DNA of 64,000 nucleotides from contig NZ_JAELXW010000003.1 in the NCBI RefSeq assembly GCF_016428645.1, positions 1 through 64,000 of the forward strand. The letters are read 5' to 3'. Positions within the stretch are counted from its first letter, which is position 1, and each line of letters starts with the position of its first letter. This document shows positions 44,272 through 53,133 of this stretch, one piece after another. The notes under the pieces were generated by a model. It was not told the DNA's origin, made no database searches, and worked only from the letters and a program-made list of their open reading frames with translations. Both the position numbers and the translations under genes were made by a program. Source of the DNA: Glycomyces salinus. GTDB taxonomy: Bacteria > Actinomycetota > Actinomycetes > Mycobacteriales > Micromonosporaceae.

Positions 44272-45876
44272 TCAGGACTGTCCCCCGGCCAGGAGCGGTT
44301 CGAGCTTCACACCCGGGTAGTCGTTCACGATGGTCTGGATGCGGTACTTGTTCGGCAGCGCCACCAGGTGCGCGCCGTCGCGCGGCCGCGAGAACACCTC
44401 GACGCCCGGGGCCGTGGCCAGCCGCTTGGCACCTTCGGCGTCGGTCAGGCGCGCCAGCCGGTACGGCAGGTGGTCGATGGCGGCCGGGACGTCGAACTCG
44501 GCGGCCAGGCGCGCCAGGGTCACCTCGAACTGGAGCGGTCCGACCGCCGCCAGCACCGGCGTGGCCTCGCCGCGCCGGTCGGAGTAGAGGACCTGGACCA
44601 CGCCCTCGGCGTCGAGCTGCGAGATGCCGCGCCGGAAGCGCTTGGCCTTGGAGGTGTCGTGCATCTGGAGCGCCCCGAAGTGCTCGGGCGCGAACGCCGG
44701 CAGCGGCGGGAACTCGACCTGCCTGCCCGCGTAGATGCTGTCGCCGACCGACAGGCCCGAGGCGTTCACCAGGCCGATGATGTCGCCCGGCCAGGCCTCC
44801 TCGAGAGTGCCGCGGGAGGATCCGAAGAGGGTCTGGGCGTACTTGGTGGACATGGTGCGCTTGCCCTGGGCCTGCGTGACCTGCATGCCGCGCTCGAAGT
44901 GCCCGGAGCAGACGCGGACGAAGGCGAGCTGGTCGCGGTGGGAGGCGTTCATGTTGGCCTGGGACTTGAAGACGAAGCCGGAGAAGCCTGCCTCCAGCTC
45001 GCGGGGCTCGCCGTGGACGTCCTCGCGGGCGAACGGGGAGGGCGCGATGTCGACCAGCAGGTCCAGCAGCTGCCCGACGCCGAAGTGCACCAGGGCGGCG
45101 CCGAAGAGCGTGGGCGTGGTCTGGCCGGCCTCGAAGGTCTTCTGGTCGAAGTCGGCCTCGACCTCGGAGAGCAGCTCGGACTCCTCGACCGCGCGGGTGA
45201 AGTCCTCGCCGAAGCGGGACTCGGCCTCGTCGGCGTCCAGGGCCTCGGTGACGGCGAGCTGCTGGCCTCCGGGGGAGCGCTCGTAGCGGACCATGCCCGG
45301 GGCCTTGGACCCCGCGATGGCCATCCGCTCGACGACGCCTCGGAACTCGCCGCCGATGCCGACCGGCCAGGTGACGGGCGTGGGCTTGATGCCGATGCGC
45401 TCCTCGATCTCCTCGAGCAGGTCGAGGGCGTCCTTGGCCGGGCGGTCCCACTTGTTGATGAAGGTGATGACCGGGATGCGGCGGGCGCGGCACACCTCGA
45501 AGAGCTTGAGGGTCTGGGGTTCGAGGCCCTTGGCGGCGTCCAGGAGCATGACGGCGGCGTCGACGGCGGTCAGGACGCGGTAGGTGTCCTCGGAGAAGTC
45601 GGCGTGGCCGGGCGTGTCGAGGAGGTTGACGACGCAGTCGCGGTATTCGAACTGGAGGGCCGCGGAGGTGATGGAGATGCCGCGGTCCTGCTCCATGGAC
45701 ATCCAGTCCGAGACCACGCCCTTGCGGTCGCCCTTGCCGTGGACGGCGCCGGCCGAGGCGATGGCCTGGCCGTGCAGGGCGATGGCCTCGGTGATCGTCG
45801 ACTTGCCGGCGTCGGGGTGGGAGATGACGGCGAAGGTGCGACGACGGGCGGATTCGGCCTTGATCTGGCTGGACAT
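44272..45876 (-). CDS. prfC: Peptide chain release factor 3
   Basis: 534 residues; translational GTPase that recycles release factors. G1 [10 protein letters not shown]2/G3 with [13 protein letters not shown] and [13 protein letters not shown]4 NKWDRPAKD, then the RF3-specific C-terminal domains. GAGGA sits before ATG 45876. No motif is missing. Placement upstream of rsmA-ispE with a 1-bp gap suggests one operon. Confidence 0.95.
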   Translation of the reverse strand: MSSQIKAESARRRTFAVISHPDAGKSTITEAIALHGQAIASAGAVHGKGDRKGVVSDWMSMEQDRGISITSAALQFEYRDCVVNLLDTPGHADFSEDTYRVLTAVDAAVMLLDAAKGLEPQTLKLFEVCRARRIPVITFINKWDRPAKDALDLLEEIEERIGIKPTPVTWPVGIGGEFRGVVERMAIAGSKAPGMVRYERSPGGQQLAVTEALDADEAESRFGEDFTRAVEESELLSEVEADFDQKTFEAGQTTPTLFGAALVHFGVGQLLDLLVDIAPSPFAREDVHGEPRELEAGFSGFVFKSQANMNASHRDQLAFVRVCSGHFERGMQVTQAQGKRTMSTKYAQTLFGSSRGTLEEAWPGDIIGLVNASGLSVGDSIYAGRQVEFPPLPAFAPEHFGALQMHDTSKAKRFRRGISQLDAEGVVQVLYSDRRGEATPVLAAVGPLQFEVTLARLAAEFDVPAAIDHLPYRLARLTDAEGAKRLATAPGVEVFSRPRDGAHLVALPNKYRIQTIVNDYPGVKLEPLLAGGQS

Positions 45877-46155
45877 GGATTCCTCATGGTGTGGCGCGCG
45901 GATCGTGTCGGGCTCGGCGGGCGCGGTGTGACGAACGGATCGGCCCGCCGCTCAACGATAGCCGTGAATGCCACCGCGCCCGAACCCGCGCGCCGCGCCT
46001 CACAGGCGTATTCGCCCGGGCCGGGCCACACTTTCGGGTGTTTCCAGCCACTCGGCGGCCTTCTCACCCGGGTTCCTGTCGGTCCCGGTCGCCAAGCTGG
46101 CCGGGTACTTTCTTCCCCTTAACGGGTGGGTGGGGGATGTGGACGGCTCCAGCCG

Positions 46156-46611
46156 TTACGAGGACAGCTCGCGCTTGACGATGTCGGCCACGATCTTCCC
46201 GTCGGCCCGGCCGGTGACCTTCGGCTTGACCGCCTTCATGACCTTGCCCATGTCCCCCGGGCCGGAGAATCCGCCGTCGGCGATCGTCGTGCGCACCAGC
46301 TCGGTGATCTGCTCCACACCCATTTGCTCGGGCAGGTAGCGCTTGATCACGGCCTCCTCGGCCAGCTCGGCCTCGGCCTGCTCGGCGCGCCCGCCCTCGC
46401 GGAATGCCTCGGCCGCCTCGCGGCGCTGTTTCGCCTGCCTGGTGAGCACCTTGATGATCTCGTCATCGTTCAACTCGTGGGCGGCGGAGCCCGAGACCTC
46501 CTCGTTCTTGACGGCCGTGAGCACCATCCGCAGCGTGCCCAGCGTCACCTTGTCCTTCGACTTGAGGGCGGCTCGCATATCCGTTTCCAACTGGGTCTTT
46601 AGCTCACTCAT
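46156..46611 (-). CDS. GatB/YqeY domain protein
   Basis: 151 residues; an all-helical YqeY protein (MSELKTQLETDMRAALKSKD, then VIKRYLPEQMGVEQITELV). Related to the tail of GatB, which binds tRNA; the free-standing role is unclear. TAGATT lies 8 nt before ATG 46611. Divergent from the metallophosphoesterase gene; the two promoters overlap in 25 bp. The 279 bp downstream, up to prfC, hold no gene that I can support. Confidence 0.92.
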   Translation of the reverse strand: MSELKTQLETDMRAALKSKDKVTLGTLRMVLTAVKNEEVSGSAAHELNDDEIIKVLTRQAKQRREAAEAFREGGRAEQAEAELAEEAVIKRYLPEQMGVEQITELVRTTIADGGFSGPGDMGKVMKAVKPKVTGRADGKIVADIVKRELSS

Positions 46612-46635
46612 ATCTCGACAATCTACCGTTGGGGT

Positions 46636-47532
46636 ATGAAGATGAGCCGTGGCCTTGCCGCAGCAGCCGGGATCGGGGTCGGCGCCGGCGCGCTGGCCCT
46701 CGCGTATGCCTCCCTATACGAGCGTGTCCAGTACACGCTCCGCCACTTCGCGGTCCCGGTCCTGCCGCCGGAAGCCGAACCGATCCGAGTCCTCCACATC
46801 TCCGACCTCCACATGACGCCCGGCCAGGTCCGCAAGGCCCACTGGGTGGCGTCCCTGGCCGCGCTCGACCCGGACCTGGTGCTGCTGACCGGCGACAACC
46901 TCGGCCACCCCGATTCGATCGAGCTCGTCTCCAAGACGCTGCGGCCGCTGTTCCGCGCCCCCGGCGTGTTCGTGTTCGGGTCGAACGACTACTACGCGCC
47001 GGTGTTCAAGAACCCGCTCCAGTACTTCAACCCGAACCACGAGCACAAGTACGGTGAGCCGCTCCCGACCGAGGACCTGCGCAAGGTCCTGGTCGACGGC
47101 GGCTGGACCGACCTGAACAACGCCGACGCCGACGCCCGCATCTCGGGGTTGAACGTCCACTTCGCCGGCGTCGACGACCCGCACTTCGACCTGGACGACT
47201 ACGAGCTTGTCGCCGGCGGCGTCCCGTCCGATGCCGACCTGTCGATCGGTCTGACCCACACGCCCGAACCGCGCGTCCTCGACGCCTTCGCCTCCGACGG
47301 CTACGACTTCGTCGCCGCCGGCCACACCCACGGCGGCCAGGTCTGCGTGCCCGGCGTCGGCGCACTGGTCACCAACTGCGGCATCGACCGCGCCCGCGTC
47401 AAGGGCCTCCACGACTGGGACGACATGTGGCTCCACGTCTCGGCCGGCCTCGGCACCTCGCCGTTCGCGCCCGTCCGCTTCGCCTGCGCACCCGAGGCCA
47501 GCCTCCTGACCTTCGTCCCGAGCGAACTCTGA
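46636..47532 (+). CDS. Metallophosphoesterase
   Basis: 298 residues. N-terminal membrane or signal helix (about 5-28), then metal-site motifs ISDLHM, TGDNL, GSNDYY and AGHTHGGQV of the calcineurin-like fold. Probably attached to the membrane with an outside-facing catalytic domain. ATG 46636 follows TACCGT by 6 nt (leaderless). Substrate unknown. Confidence 0.92.
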   Translation: MKMSRGLAAAAGIGVGAGALALAYASLYERVQYTLRHFAVPVLPPEAEPIRVLHISDLHMTPGQVRKAHWVASLAALDPDLVLLTGDNLGHPDSIELVSKTLRPLFRAPGVFVFGSNDYYAPVFKNPLQYFNPNHEHKYGEPLPTEDLRKVLVDGGWTDLNNADADARISGLNVHFAGVDDPHFDLDDYELVAGGVPSDADLSIGLTHTPEPRVLDAFASDGYDFVAAGHTHGGQVCVPGVGALVTNCGIDRARVKGLHDWDDMWLHVSAGLGTSPFAPVRFACAPEASLLTFVPSEL

Positions 47533-47620
47533 ATCCCGGTGTGACGGGGCCCGGCCCGCCCGGACCCCGTTCGACACCCGGACCCCACCTCGGGTAGCAT
47601 TTCTTCTCGGTCAAGTACCT

Positions 47621-47697
47621 CGGGTTGTGGCGCAGCTTGGTAGCGCACCTCGTTCGGGACGAGGGGGTCGCAGGTTCAAATCCTGTCAACCCGACCA
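47621..47697 (+). tRNA. tRNA-Pro (CGG)
   Basis: Acceptor arms CGGGTTG/CAACCCG, D arm GCGC-AGCTTGGTA-GCGC, anticodon stem CCTCG/CGAGG with loop TTCGGGA (anticodon CGG), T arm GCAGG-TTCAAAT-CCTGT. The 3' CCA is encoded, unlike the two tRNAs near 13.8 kb. TAGCAT about 21 bp upstream may be its -10. Confidence 0.96.
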
Positions 47698-47720
47698 TTG
47701 TGATGTATCAAGACATAGGA

Positions 47721-47759
47721 AACGGTCCGGACCTGTGAGGTTCGGGCCGTTCTTGTTTT
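47721..47759 (+). terminator. Intrinsic terminator after tRNA-Pro
   Basis: A 13-bp stem (AACGGTCCGGACC with GGTTCGGGCCGTT, two G-T pairs) and a TGTGA loop are followed by CTTGTTTTC. Confidence 0.85.
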
Positions 47760-47848
47760 CTGGCGGGCAAGTCCATGGTGGGATGCGGGCTGTTCGCGGG
47801 CGGGGCGGGGTTGAGTTCGGCGGTTCTCGGGGATTTTTTCCGGGGCGA

Positions 47849-47876
47849 TGTCGATTCGGCGGACGTTCGTTCGTAT
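47849..47876 (+). promoter_or_regulatory. Predicted ECF42-dependent promoter
   Basis: TGTCGA (47849-47854), a 16-nt spacer and CGTAT (47872-47876) match the ECF42 promoter as I recall it from work in Streptomyces venezuelae (TGTCGA at -35, CGA/TC at -10). It lies about 60 bp before the first gene of the operon that ends in the ECF42 sigma gene, so it would be autoregulatory. Confidence 0.5.
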
Positions 47877-47936
47877 GGGTGGTGAAGGCCGGCAAGGAGC
47901 CGGCGGGATTCATCTGATGCGATCGGAGGTGTGGCG

Positions 47937-48524
47937 ATGCGCAAGGTATTCGTCATCAACCACCTGACTCTGGACGGGGTCATGCAGGCGCCGGGGCGTG
48001 CCGATGAGGACGTCCGGGGCGGTTTCGAGCACGGCGGCTGGGCCGCGGGCGGTCAAGACCAGGTCATGGGCGAGCGGCTCGGCCGTTCGATGGAGGCGGG
48101 CGGGCCGATCCTGCTGGGGCGGCGCACCTACCAGGACTTCGCCTCGTTCTGGCCGCGCCAAGGCGACAACCCGTACACCGAGGCGCTGAACCGGGCCGAG
48201 AAGTACGTGGCTTCCAACACTCTGTCGGAGCCGCTGCCCTGGCAGAACTCCGTCCTGCTGCCCGGCGACGCGGCGAAGTCGGTCGCCGAGCTCAAGGCGG
48301 AACCGGGAGGCGACATCTGCGTCATGGGCAGCGGCGTTCTCGTCCGGAGCCTGCTGCGGTCCGGTTTGGTCGACGAGCTGCTGCTGATGATCCACCCGCT
48401 CGTGCTCGGCACCGGGAGCCGCCTGTTCGACGACTCGATCGACCGGATTCGGCTGGTCCTCGTTGATAGCATCACGACCACCACCGGGGTGCTCCTGGCG
48501 ACCTACCGTCCGGAGGAGGTCTGA
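47937..48524 (+). CDS. Dihydrofolate reductase-like (RibD C-terminal/YyaP) family protein
   Basis: 195 residues. KVFVINHLTLDGVMQAPG, LLGRRTYQDFASFW and the C-terminal DELLLMIHPLVLGTGSRLFDD are the YyaP/RibD_C signature; such proteins may be NADPH-dependent reductases. CGGAGGT sits about 9 nt before ATG 47937. First gene of the ECF42 operon. Confidence 0.9.
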   Translation: MRKVFVINHLTLDGVMQAPGRADEDVRGGFEHGGWAAGGQDQVMGERLGRSMEAGGPILLGRRTYQDFASFWPRQGDNPYTEALNRAEKYVASNTLSEPLPWQNSVLLPGDAAKSVAELKAEPGGDICVMGSGVLVRSLLRSGLVDELLLMIHPLVLGTGSRLFDDSIDRIRLVLVDSITTTTGVLLATYRPEEV

Positions 48525-48528
48525 TCCG

Positions 48529-48882
48529 ATGAAGCGGTATCTGCTTTCCATCCAGCAGCCCGACGGCCCACCGCCGCCGCCGGACGAGCTGACCCGCATC
48601 ATGGGCGAGCTCGACCGGCTCAACGCCGAGATGCGGAGGGCCGGCGCCTGGGTCTTCGCCGACGGCCTGCACGAGCCGAGCACGGCCACCGTCGTCCGCC
48701 ATAGTGAAGGACGGACCCTGATCACCGACGGGCCCTACGCCGAAGGCAAGGAGCACTTGGGCGGTATCACCATCATCGACGCCGCCGACCTCGACGAGGC
48801 CCTTGCCTGGGCCGACCGGCTCGCCGCCGCCACGACCCTGCCGATCGAGGTCAGACCGTTCCAGACCGACCCCGGAACATAG
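48529..48882 (+). CDS. YCII/DGPF-domain protein
   Basis: 117 residues. LITDGPYAEGKEHLGGITIIDAADLDEALAWADRL is the DGPFAETKE-type motif with a conserved Asp-Gly-Pro and His. GGAGGAGG precedes ATG 48529. DGPF proteins accompany ECF42 sigma factors; they may be small ligand-binding or enzyme modules of unknown activity. The stop is directly followed by the sigma gene ATG (TAGATG). Confidence 0.92.
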   Translation: MKRYLLSIQQPDGPPPPPDELTRIMGELDRLNAEMRRAGAWVFADGLHEPSTATVVRHSEGRTLITDGPYAEGKEHLGGITIIDAADLDEALAWADRLAAATTLPIEVRPFQTDPGT

Positions 48883-50181
48883 ATGCCGCACGCGACCGAC
48901 GCCGCGCGGATCGAGGCGGTATTCCGCGCCGAGTACGGCCGCGCAGTGTCGGTGCTCATCCGATCCGTCGGCGACATCGACCTCGCCCAGGACGCCGTGC
49001 AGGAGGCGTTCACCAAGGCCGTGCGTTCCTGGGCGGACGGCGGCATCCCACCCAGCCCGGCGGGCTGGATCATCACCACCGCCCGGAACTGGGCGGTCGA
49101 CCGCCACCGCCGCGAACAGACCCGCGGCCGGCGGCACACCGAGGCGGCCCTTCTGCGGGCCGCCGACCCGCCGCGCGAGGAGGGCCCCGTGCACGACGAA
49201 CGACTGCGCTTGATCTTCACCTGCTGCCACCCCGCGCTCGCCCAGGTCTCGCAGGTCGCGCTGACGCTCCGGCTCCTCGGCGGGCTGACGACCGGCGAGA
49301 TCGCCCGCGCGCTCATGTCCAAGGAACCGACGGTGGCCCAGCGCCTGACCCGCGCCAAGGGCAAGATCCGCGACGCGGGCATCCCCTACCGCGTCCCGCG
49401 AGAGGCCGACCTGCCCGACCGGCTCCGGTCGGTGATGGCCGTCGTCTACCTGGTCTTCAACGAGGGGTACCTCGCCACCGGCGGCGAGGACGCCGACCGG
49501 CCCGACCTGGCGCGCGAGGCGATCCGGCTCGGCCGAGCGCTGCGCGAGCTCATGCCCGACGAGCCCGAGGTCGACGGCCTGCTGGCGCTGATGCTGCTCA
49601 TCGACGCGCGCCGCCCGGCCCGCATCGGACCCGACGGGGGACTGGTCCTCCTGGCCGACCAGGACCGGAGCCGGTGGGATCGCGGGCAGATCGAGGAGGG
49701 CCACACCATCGTCCGGGGCTGCCTGCGCCGCGACCAGCCGGGCCCGTACCAGATCCAGGCGGCGATCAACGCCGTCCACGACGACGCCCCGACCGTCGCC
49801 GACACCGACTGGGCGCAGATCCTCGCCCTGTACGACCAGCTGCTCGCCCGCACCGCCAACCCGGTCGCGGCCCTTCACCGGGCCGTGGCGCTGGCCGAGG
49901 TCGAAGGGCCGGAGCCCGCACTGGCTGCGGTCGACCGGCTCGACCTCGAACCGCACTACCTGTTCCACGCGATCCGCGCCGACCTCCTCCGCCGCCTGGG
50001 CAGAGATGAGGAAGCCCGAGCCTCTTACCGGCGGACGCTCGACCGCACCGGCAATCCCGCCGAGCGGTCGCTTCTCCGGGACCGGCTCGACCGCCTGTTA
50101 CCCGCGTCCCGGGACCGCATCGGGGTACTTGTCCGGTTCTGGAACTTTGAGCCTTCTCCAACACTGTTCACAGCGCGCTGA
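48883..50181 (+). CDS. ECF42-group RNA polymerase sigma factor
   Basis: 432 residues. Sigma region 2 (about 15-80, [37 protein letters not shown]) and region 4 (about 110-170, [36 protein letters not shown]) are followed by a C-terminal domain of about 250 residues with TPR-like helices ([29 protein letters not shown]), typical of ECF42. The group lacks a classical anti-sigma factor; the C-terminal part is thought to control activity. The last 25 residues ([21 protein letters not shown]) run beyond what I expect for the family. Confidence 0.92.
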   Translation: MPHATDAARIEAVFRAEYGRAVSVLIRSVGDIDLAQDAVQEAFTKAVRSWADGGIPPSPAGWIITTARNWAVDRHRREQTRGRRHTEAALLRAADPPREEGPVHDERLRLIFTCCHPALAQVSQVALTLRLLGGLTTGEIARALMSKEPTVAQRLTRAKGKIRDAGIPYRVPREADLPDRLRSVMAVVYLVFNEGYLATGGEDADRPDLAREAIRLGRALRELMPDEPEVDGLLALMLLIDARRPARIGPDGGLVLLADQDRSRWDRGQIEEGHTIVRGCLRRDQPGPYQIQAAINAVHDDAPTVADTDWAQILALYDQLLARTANPVAALHRAVALAEVEGPEPALAAVDRLDLEPHYLFHAIRADLLRRLGRDEEARASYRRTLDRTGNPAERSLLRDRLDRLLPASRDRIGVLVRFWNFEPSPTLFTAR

Positions 50182-50230
50182 CGAGGATCCCCTGGAATAT
50201 TGGCGTCCTCGACGAGAGAGGAGTGCCGCA

Positions 50231-51202
50231 ATGAAGACGCGGAGCGAGAGGACGCCGACCTACGAGGGCCGCCCCTACGACCGACCCGAGGAGGAGCTGG
50301 TCGACCAGGGGCTCGCGTTCGACATCGGGACGCTGCTGAGCCGCCGGGGCGTCCTGCGGTACGCCGGGGTCGGGGCGGCCGCCGTCGGGCTGGCCGCGTG
50401 CGGTTCGAACTCCGACACCGGTGCCGCCGACTCGACCGGCGCCGACGACCTCACCGAGATTCCCGAGGAGACCGCGGGCCCCTACCCGGGCGACGGCTCC
50501 AACGGCGTCAACGTGCTCGAGGAGAGCGGCGTCGTCCGCAGCGACATCCGCTCCAGCTTCGGCACCGGCGGTGCCATCGCCGAGGGCGTGCCGATGACGC
50601 TCGAACTGACCCTCTACGACATGGCCGACGGCAACGCCGCCTTCGAGGGCGTCGCCGTCTACGTGTGGCACTGCAACCGCGACGGCGAGTACTCCATGTA
50701 CGCCGAGGGCCTGGAAAACGAGAACTACCTGCGCGGTGTCCAGATCGCCGACTCGGACGGCGTCGTGCGCTTCACGAGCATCTTCCCTGCCTGCTATTCC
50801 GGTCGCTGGCCGCACATCCACTTCGAGGTCTACCCGGACGAGGACTCGATCACCGACAGCTCGAACGTCATCGCGACTTCGCAGATCGCGCTGCCCGAGG
50901 ACGTATGCGACACCGTTTACGCCGAGGACGGCTACGAGCAGTCGGTCGAGAATCTCGCGCAGACCTCGCTCGATTCCGACAACGTCTTCAGCGACGACGG
51001 CGGCGAGTCCCAGATCGCGGCGGTGACCGGCGACGTCTCGAGCGGGTACACCGTGACTCTGCCGGTCGGCGTCGACACCGAGACTGAGGCCGGAGGCGGC
51101 GGGGAGGCGCCCTCCGGAGGGGGAGACGGCGGCGGGCCCGGCGGCGGCGAGATGCCCTCCGGCGAGCCGCCGTCGGGCGGACCGGGAGACGGCGACGCCT
51201 AG
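50231..51202 (+). CDS. Secreted lipoprotein with intradiol dioxygenase-like domain
   Basis: 323 residues. Twin-arginine signal SRRGVLRYAGVG overlaps a lipobox (GLAAC), so export by Tat and lipid anchoring are likely. The domain at about 80-280 resembles intradiol ring-cleavage dioxygenases: VYVWHCNRDGEYSMY and GRWPHIHFEVYPDE contain the Tyr and His iron ligands expected. The last 40 residues are Gly/Pro/Ser-rich (EAPSGGGDGGGPGGGEMPSG). Secreted homologues occur widely in actinomycetes; substrate unknown. GAGAGGAG precedes the ATG. Confidence 0.88.
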   Translation: MKTRSERTPTYEGRPYDRPEEELVDQGLAFDIGTLLSRRGVLRYAGVGAAAVGLAACGSNSDTGAADSTGADDLTEIPEETAGPYPGDGSNGVNVLEESGVVRSDIRSSFGTGGAIAEGVPMTLELTLYDMADGNAAFEGVAVYVWHCNRDGEYSMYAEGLENENYLRGVQIADSDGVVRFTSIFPACYSGRWPHIHFEVYPDEDSITDSSNVIATSQIALPEDVCDTVYAEDGYEQSVENLAQTSLDSDNVFSDDGGESQIAAVTGDVSSGYTVTLPVGVDTETEAGGGGEAPSGGGDGGGPGGGEMPSGEPPSGGPGDGDA

Positions 51203-51442
51203 GACGAGCGCTCGGTCGGGCCCGGTCAGGCGGCACGGCGACATGGCAGGCGGCCCTGATCTCCCGGGCCGCCGCCGCTCGCCGACACGAATCAAACTTT
51301 ACTCACGAGAAACCAAGTGGTCGGGTTCTGCTCCGATACTGCACATGCACTCCGAACCGGTTGAGCCTGGCATCATGTCCGAAGACCCCTCATTCACCGG
51401 GTTCGGTTGCGACAGCAGTGAAACCAGAGACGGAGCGTCAAC

Positions 51443-52234
51443 ATGGACATCTCTGAGCAGCGTGGACGGTATGATCGCGGGCTGGCGATCCTCCGGCGGC
51501 TCGGCGGCGAGGAGGAACCGGCTCTCCTGCGCGACCTGGCCGACATCGCCCCCGACCTCGGTCGACTCATCGTCGAATTCCCCTACGGCGACGTCTACTC
51601 CCGCCCGGCGCTGAGCCTGCGGCACCGCCAGCTCGCCACCATCGGCGCGCTCACCGCCCTCGGCCACGCCGCGCCCCAACTGCGATTCCACATCGGCGGC
51701 GCGCTCAACATCGGATGCGGCCGCACGGAGGTCGTCGAGGCGATCATGCACGTGGTCCCCTACGCCGGATTCCCGGCCTCCATCAACGCCCTCGGCGAGG
51801 CCAAGCGGGTCTTCGGCGAGCACGACGGCGATGCCGCCGCCGATCACCAGAGCCCCGGCACCTCCGAGGAGCGCTACGCGCGCGGCTGGAAGGCCCTGCG
51901 CGAGATCGACGGCGAGGCCGGCGAGGCGGTCATCGCGAGCCTGGAGGACATCGCGCCGGACCTGGCCCGCTACATCATCGAGTTCACCTTCGGCGACATC
52001 TACGTCAGGCCCGGGCTCGACCTTCGCGCCCGCGAGGTCGTCACCATCGCCGCCTGCACCGCCCTCGGCAGCGCGCTGCCCCAATTGAAGGTCCACGTCC
52101 ACGGACTGCTCAACGTCGGCGGCACCAAGGACGAGGTGGTCGAGACGATCATGCAGATGGCCGTCTACGCCGGATTCCCGGCCGCGATCAACGCCATGAA
52201 CGCCGCCCGGGAAGTCTTCGCAGCCCGGGAATGA
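51443..52234 (+). CDS. Fused double carboxymuconolactone decarboxylase (CMD) family protein
   Basis: 263 residues made of two CMD domains in tandem (about 20-125 and 145-255). Each has the helix RPALSLRHRQLATIGALTALG or RPGLDLRAREVVTIAACTALG followed by QLRFHIGGALNIG or QLKVHVHGLLNVG. No Cys-x-x-Cys is seen, so it is not an AhpD-type peroxidase; single-domain relatives act as gamma-CMD. GGAG is upstream. The 240 bp before it contain no gene that I can support. Confidence 0.88.
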   Translation: MDISEQRGRYDRGLAILRRLGGEEEPALLRDLADIAPDLGRLIVEFPYGDVYSRPALSLRHRQLATIGALTALGHAAPQLRFHIGGALNIGCGRTEVVEAIMHVVPYAGFPASINALGEAKRVFGEHDGDAAADHQSPGTSEERYARGWKALREIDGEAGEAVIASLEDIAPDLARYIIEFTFGDIYVRPGLDLRAREVVTIAACTALGSALPQLKVHVHGLLNVGGTKDEVVETIMQMAVYAGFPAAINAMNAAREVFAARE

Positions 52235-53082
52235 TCGAGCCGGGAAATGTCGGTCCCGTCCGTACCCTCGAAAGCACACTGCGTAGCCAGCGGGAAACCG
52301 AAAGGGAGGAGAGCGGAATGGGCGCACCGACACTGTCCGACCGCCGACAGGCCGAACTGATCGCGAAGGAGCTGGCCTTCGAAGCGATGAAGTGGCTGCT
52401 GCGCTGCGGCGGGGATGCCACGAGGCTGTCCGAGCTCGGCCGGGCGGCCCTGGCCGCGGAGGGGTGGCAGCAGTGGCTCCAGAAGTCCCTGCGCCGCCGC
52501 GGCACCACCATGCGGGAGCTGGCCGAGACCGACGACGAGGACTTTCGGGGCAGGCTCGACGCGGTCCAAGCGGCCATCGACGCCTACCTCCAGGCGAAGA
52601 TCGCGCGCCGCAGCGGCCGGGAGGGGGTGATGCCCGGATAACCTGGCGGACTTGCTCAGCGAGGGCAGGTAGACCGACCCGCCGAAACTCCGGGCGCGAA
52701 GCGCGGACTGGAGTCGGGCGCCTGCACCGTCGGAAAGGAGGTCGATAGCCTCGGACGGACCGACGAACCGGTACGTACCGAACTCGTCCATCGGGAGCTT
52801 GATCATCGCGTCCGCTTCGATGTTGCCGCATTCGAAGACGATGTGGATCGCCGCCTTGGCGCGTTTGCGGGCCGGCGCCTCCCAATCGACGCTGAGCATT
52901 CGCCCCACGGCGAGCGTCAGCGCGGTGTTCCGAAGGATCTGGTCGCCGAGCGCGCAGTCCGGGCGCTCCTCTTCGCCGGCCTCGCCGCCGACGAGTGTCC
53001 AGGACGCGTTGCGGAGCGGCTTGAGGATGAGCACGCGCCCGGCACGGTCCGTAATAAGCGCTTCAACGCTCACCGATGGCAT
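52165..53082 (-). CDS. Degenerate Nudix-like protein with run-on C-terminus
   Basis: Starting at 53082, the first 145 or so residues have the Nudix fold order (MPSVSVEALITDRAGRVLILK, WTLVGGEAGEEERPDCALGD, IHIVFECGNIEADAMI). The Nudix box is broken: the Arg-Glu and Glu-Glu of REx2EExG read as Gly-Asp and Arg-Asn. After about residue 145 (near 52650) the frame continues to 52165 antisense to another gene, with low-quality composition. Probably the native stop was lost, or the gene is decaying. If functional it would be a non-catalytic Nudix protein. Confidence 0.5.
   Translation of the reverse strand: MPSVSVEALITDRAGRVLILKPLRNASWTLVGGEAGEEERPDCALGDQILRNTALTLAVGRMLSVDWEAPARKRAKAAIHIVFECGNIEADAMIKLPMDEFGTYRFVGPSEAIDLLSDGAGARLQSALRARSFGGSVYLPSLSKSARLSGHHPLPAAAARDLRLEVGVDGRLDRVEPAPKVLVVGLGQLPHGGAAAAQGLLEPLLPPLRGQGRPAELGQPRGIPAAAQQPLHRFEGQLLRDQFGLSAVGQCRCAHSALLPFGFPLATQCAFEGTDGTDISRLDHSRAAKTSRAAFMALIAAGNPA
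52318..52641 (+). CDS. Small helical protein of unknown function
   Basis: 107 residues, helical throughout (RQAELIAKELAFEAMKWLLRC, WQQWLQKSLRRRG, LDAVQAAIDAYLQAKI). AAAGGGAGGAG lies 7-12 nt before ATG 52318, a strong ribosome site. No family recognised. It overlaps the run-on antisense part of the Nudix-like frame and is the better-supported of the two there. Follows the CMD gene by 83 bp. Confidence 0.65.
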   Translation: MGAPTLSDRRQAELIAKELAFEAMKWLLRCGGDATRLSELGRAALAAEGWQQWLQKSLRRRGTTMRELAETDDEDFRGRLDAVQAAIDAYLQAKIARRSGREGVMPG

Positions 53083-53133
53083 GGCACGGGATTCTATTGC
53101 ACCCCGGCCCGGCCGTGGCGGCGGCGTTGAGCG

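Noticed and set aside
47627-47917. 96-codon open frame on the plus strand
   Set aside because: It begins inside tRNA-Pro, crosses a terminator and the ECF42 promoter, and its composition is not protein-like.
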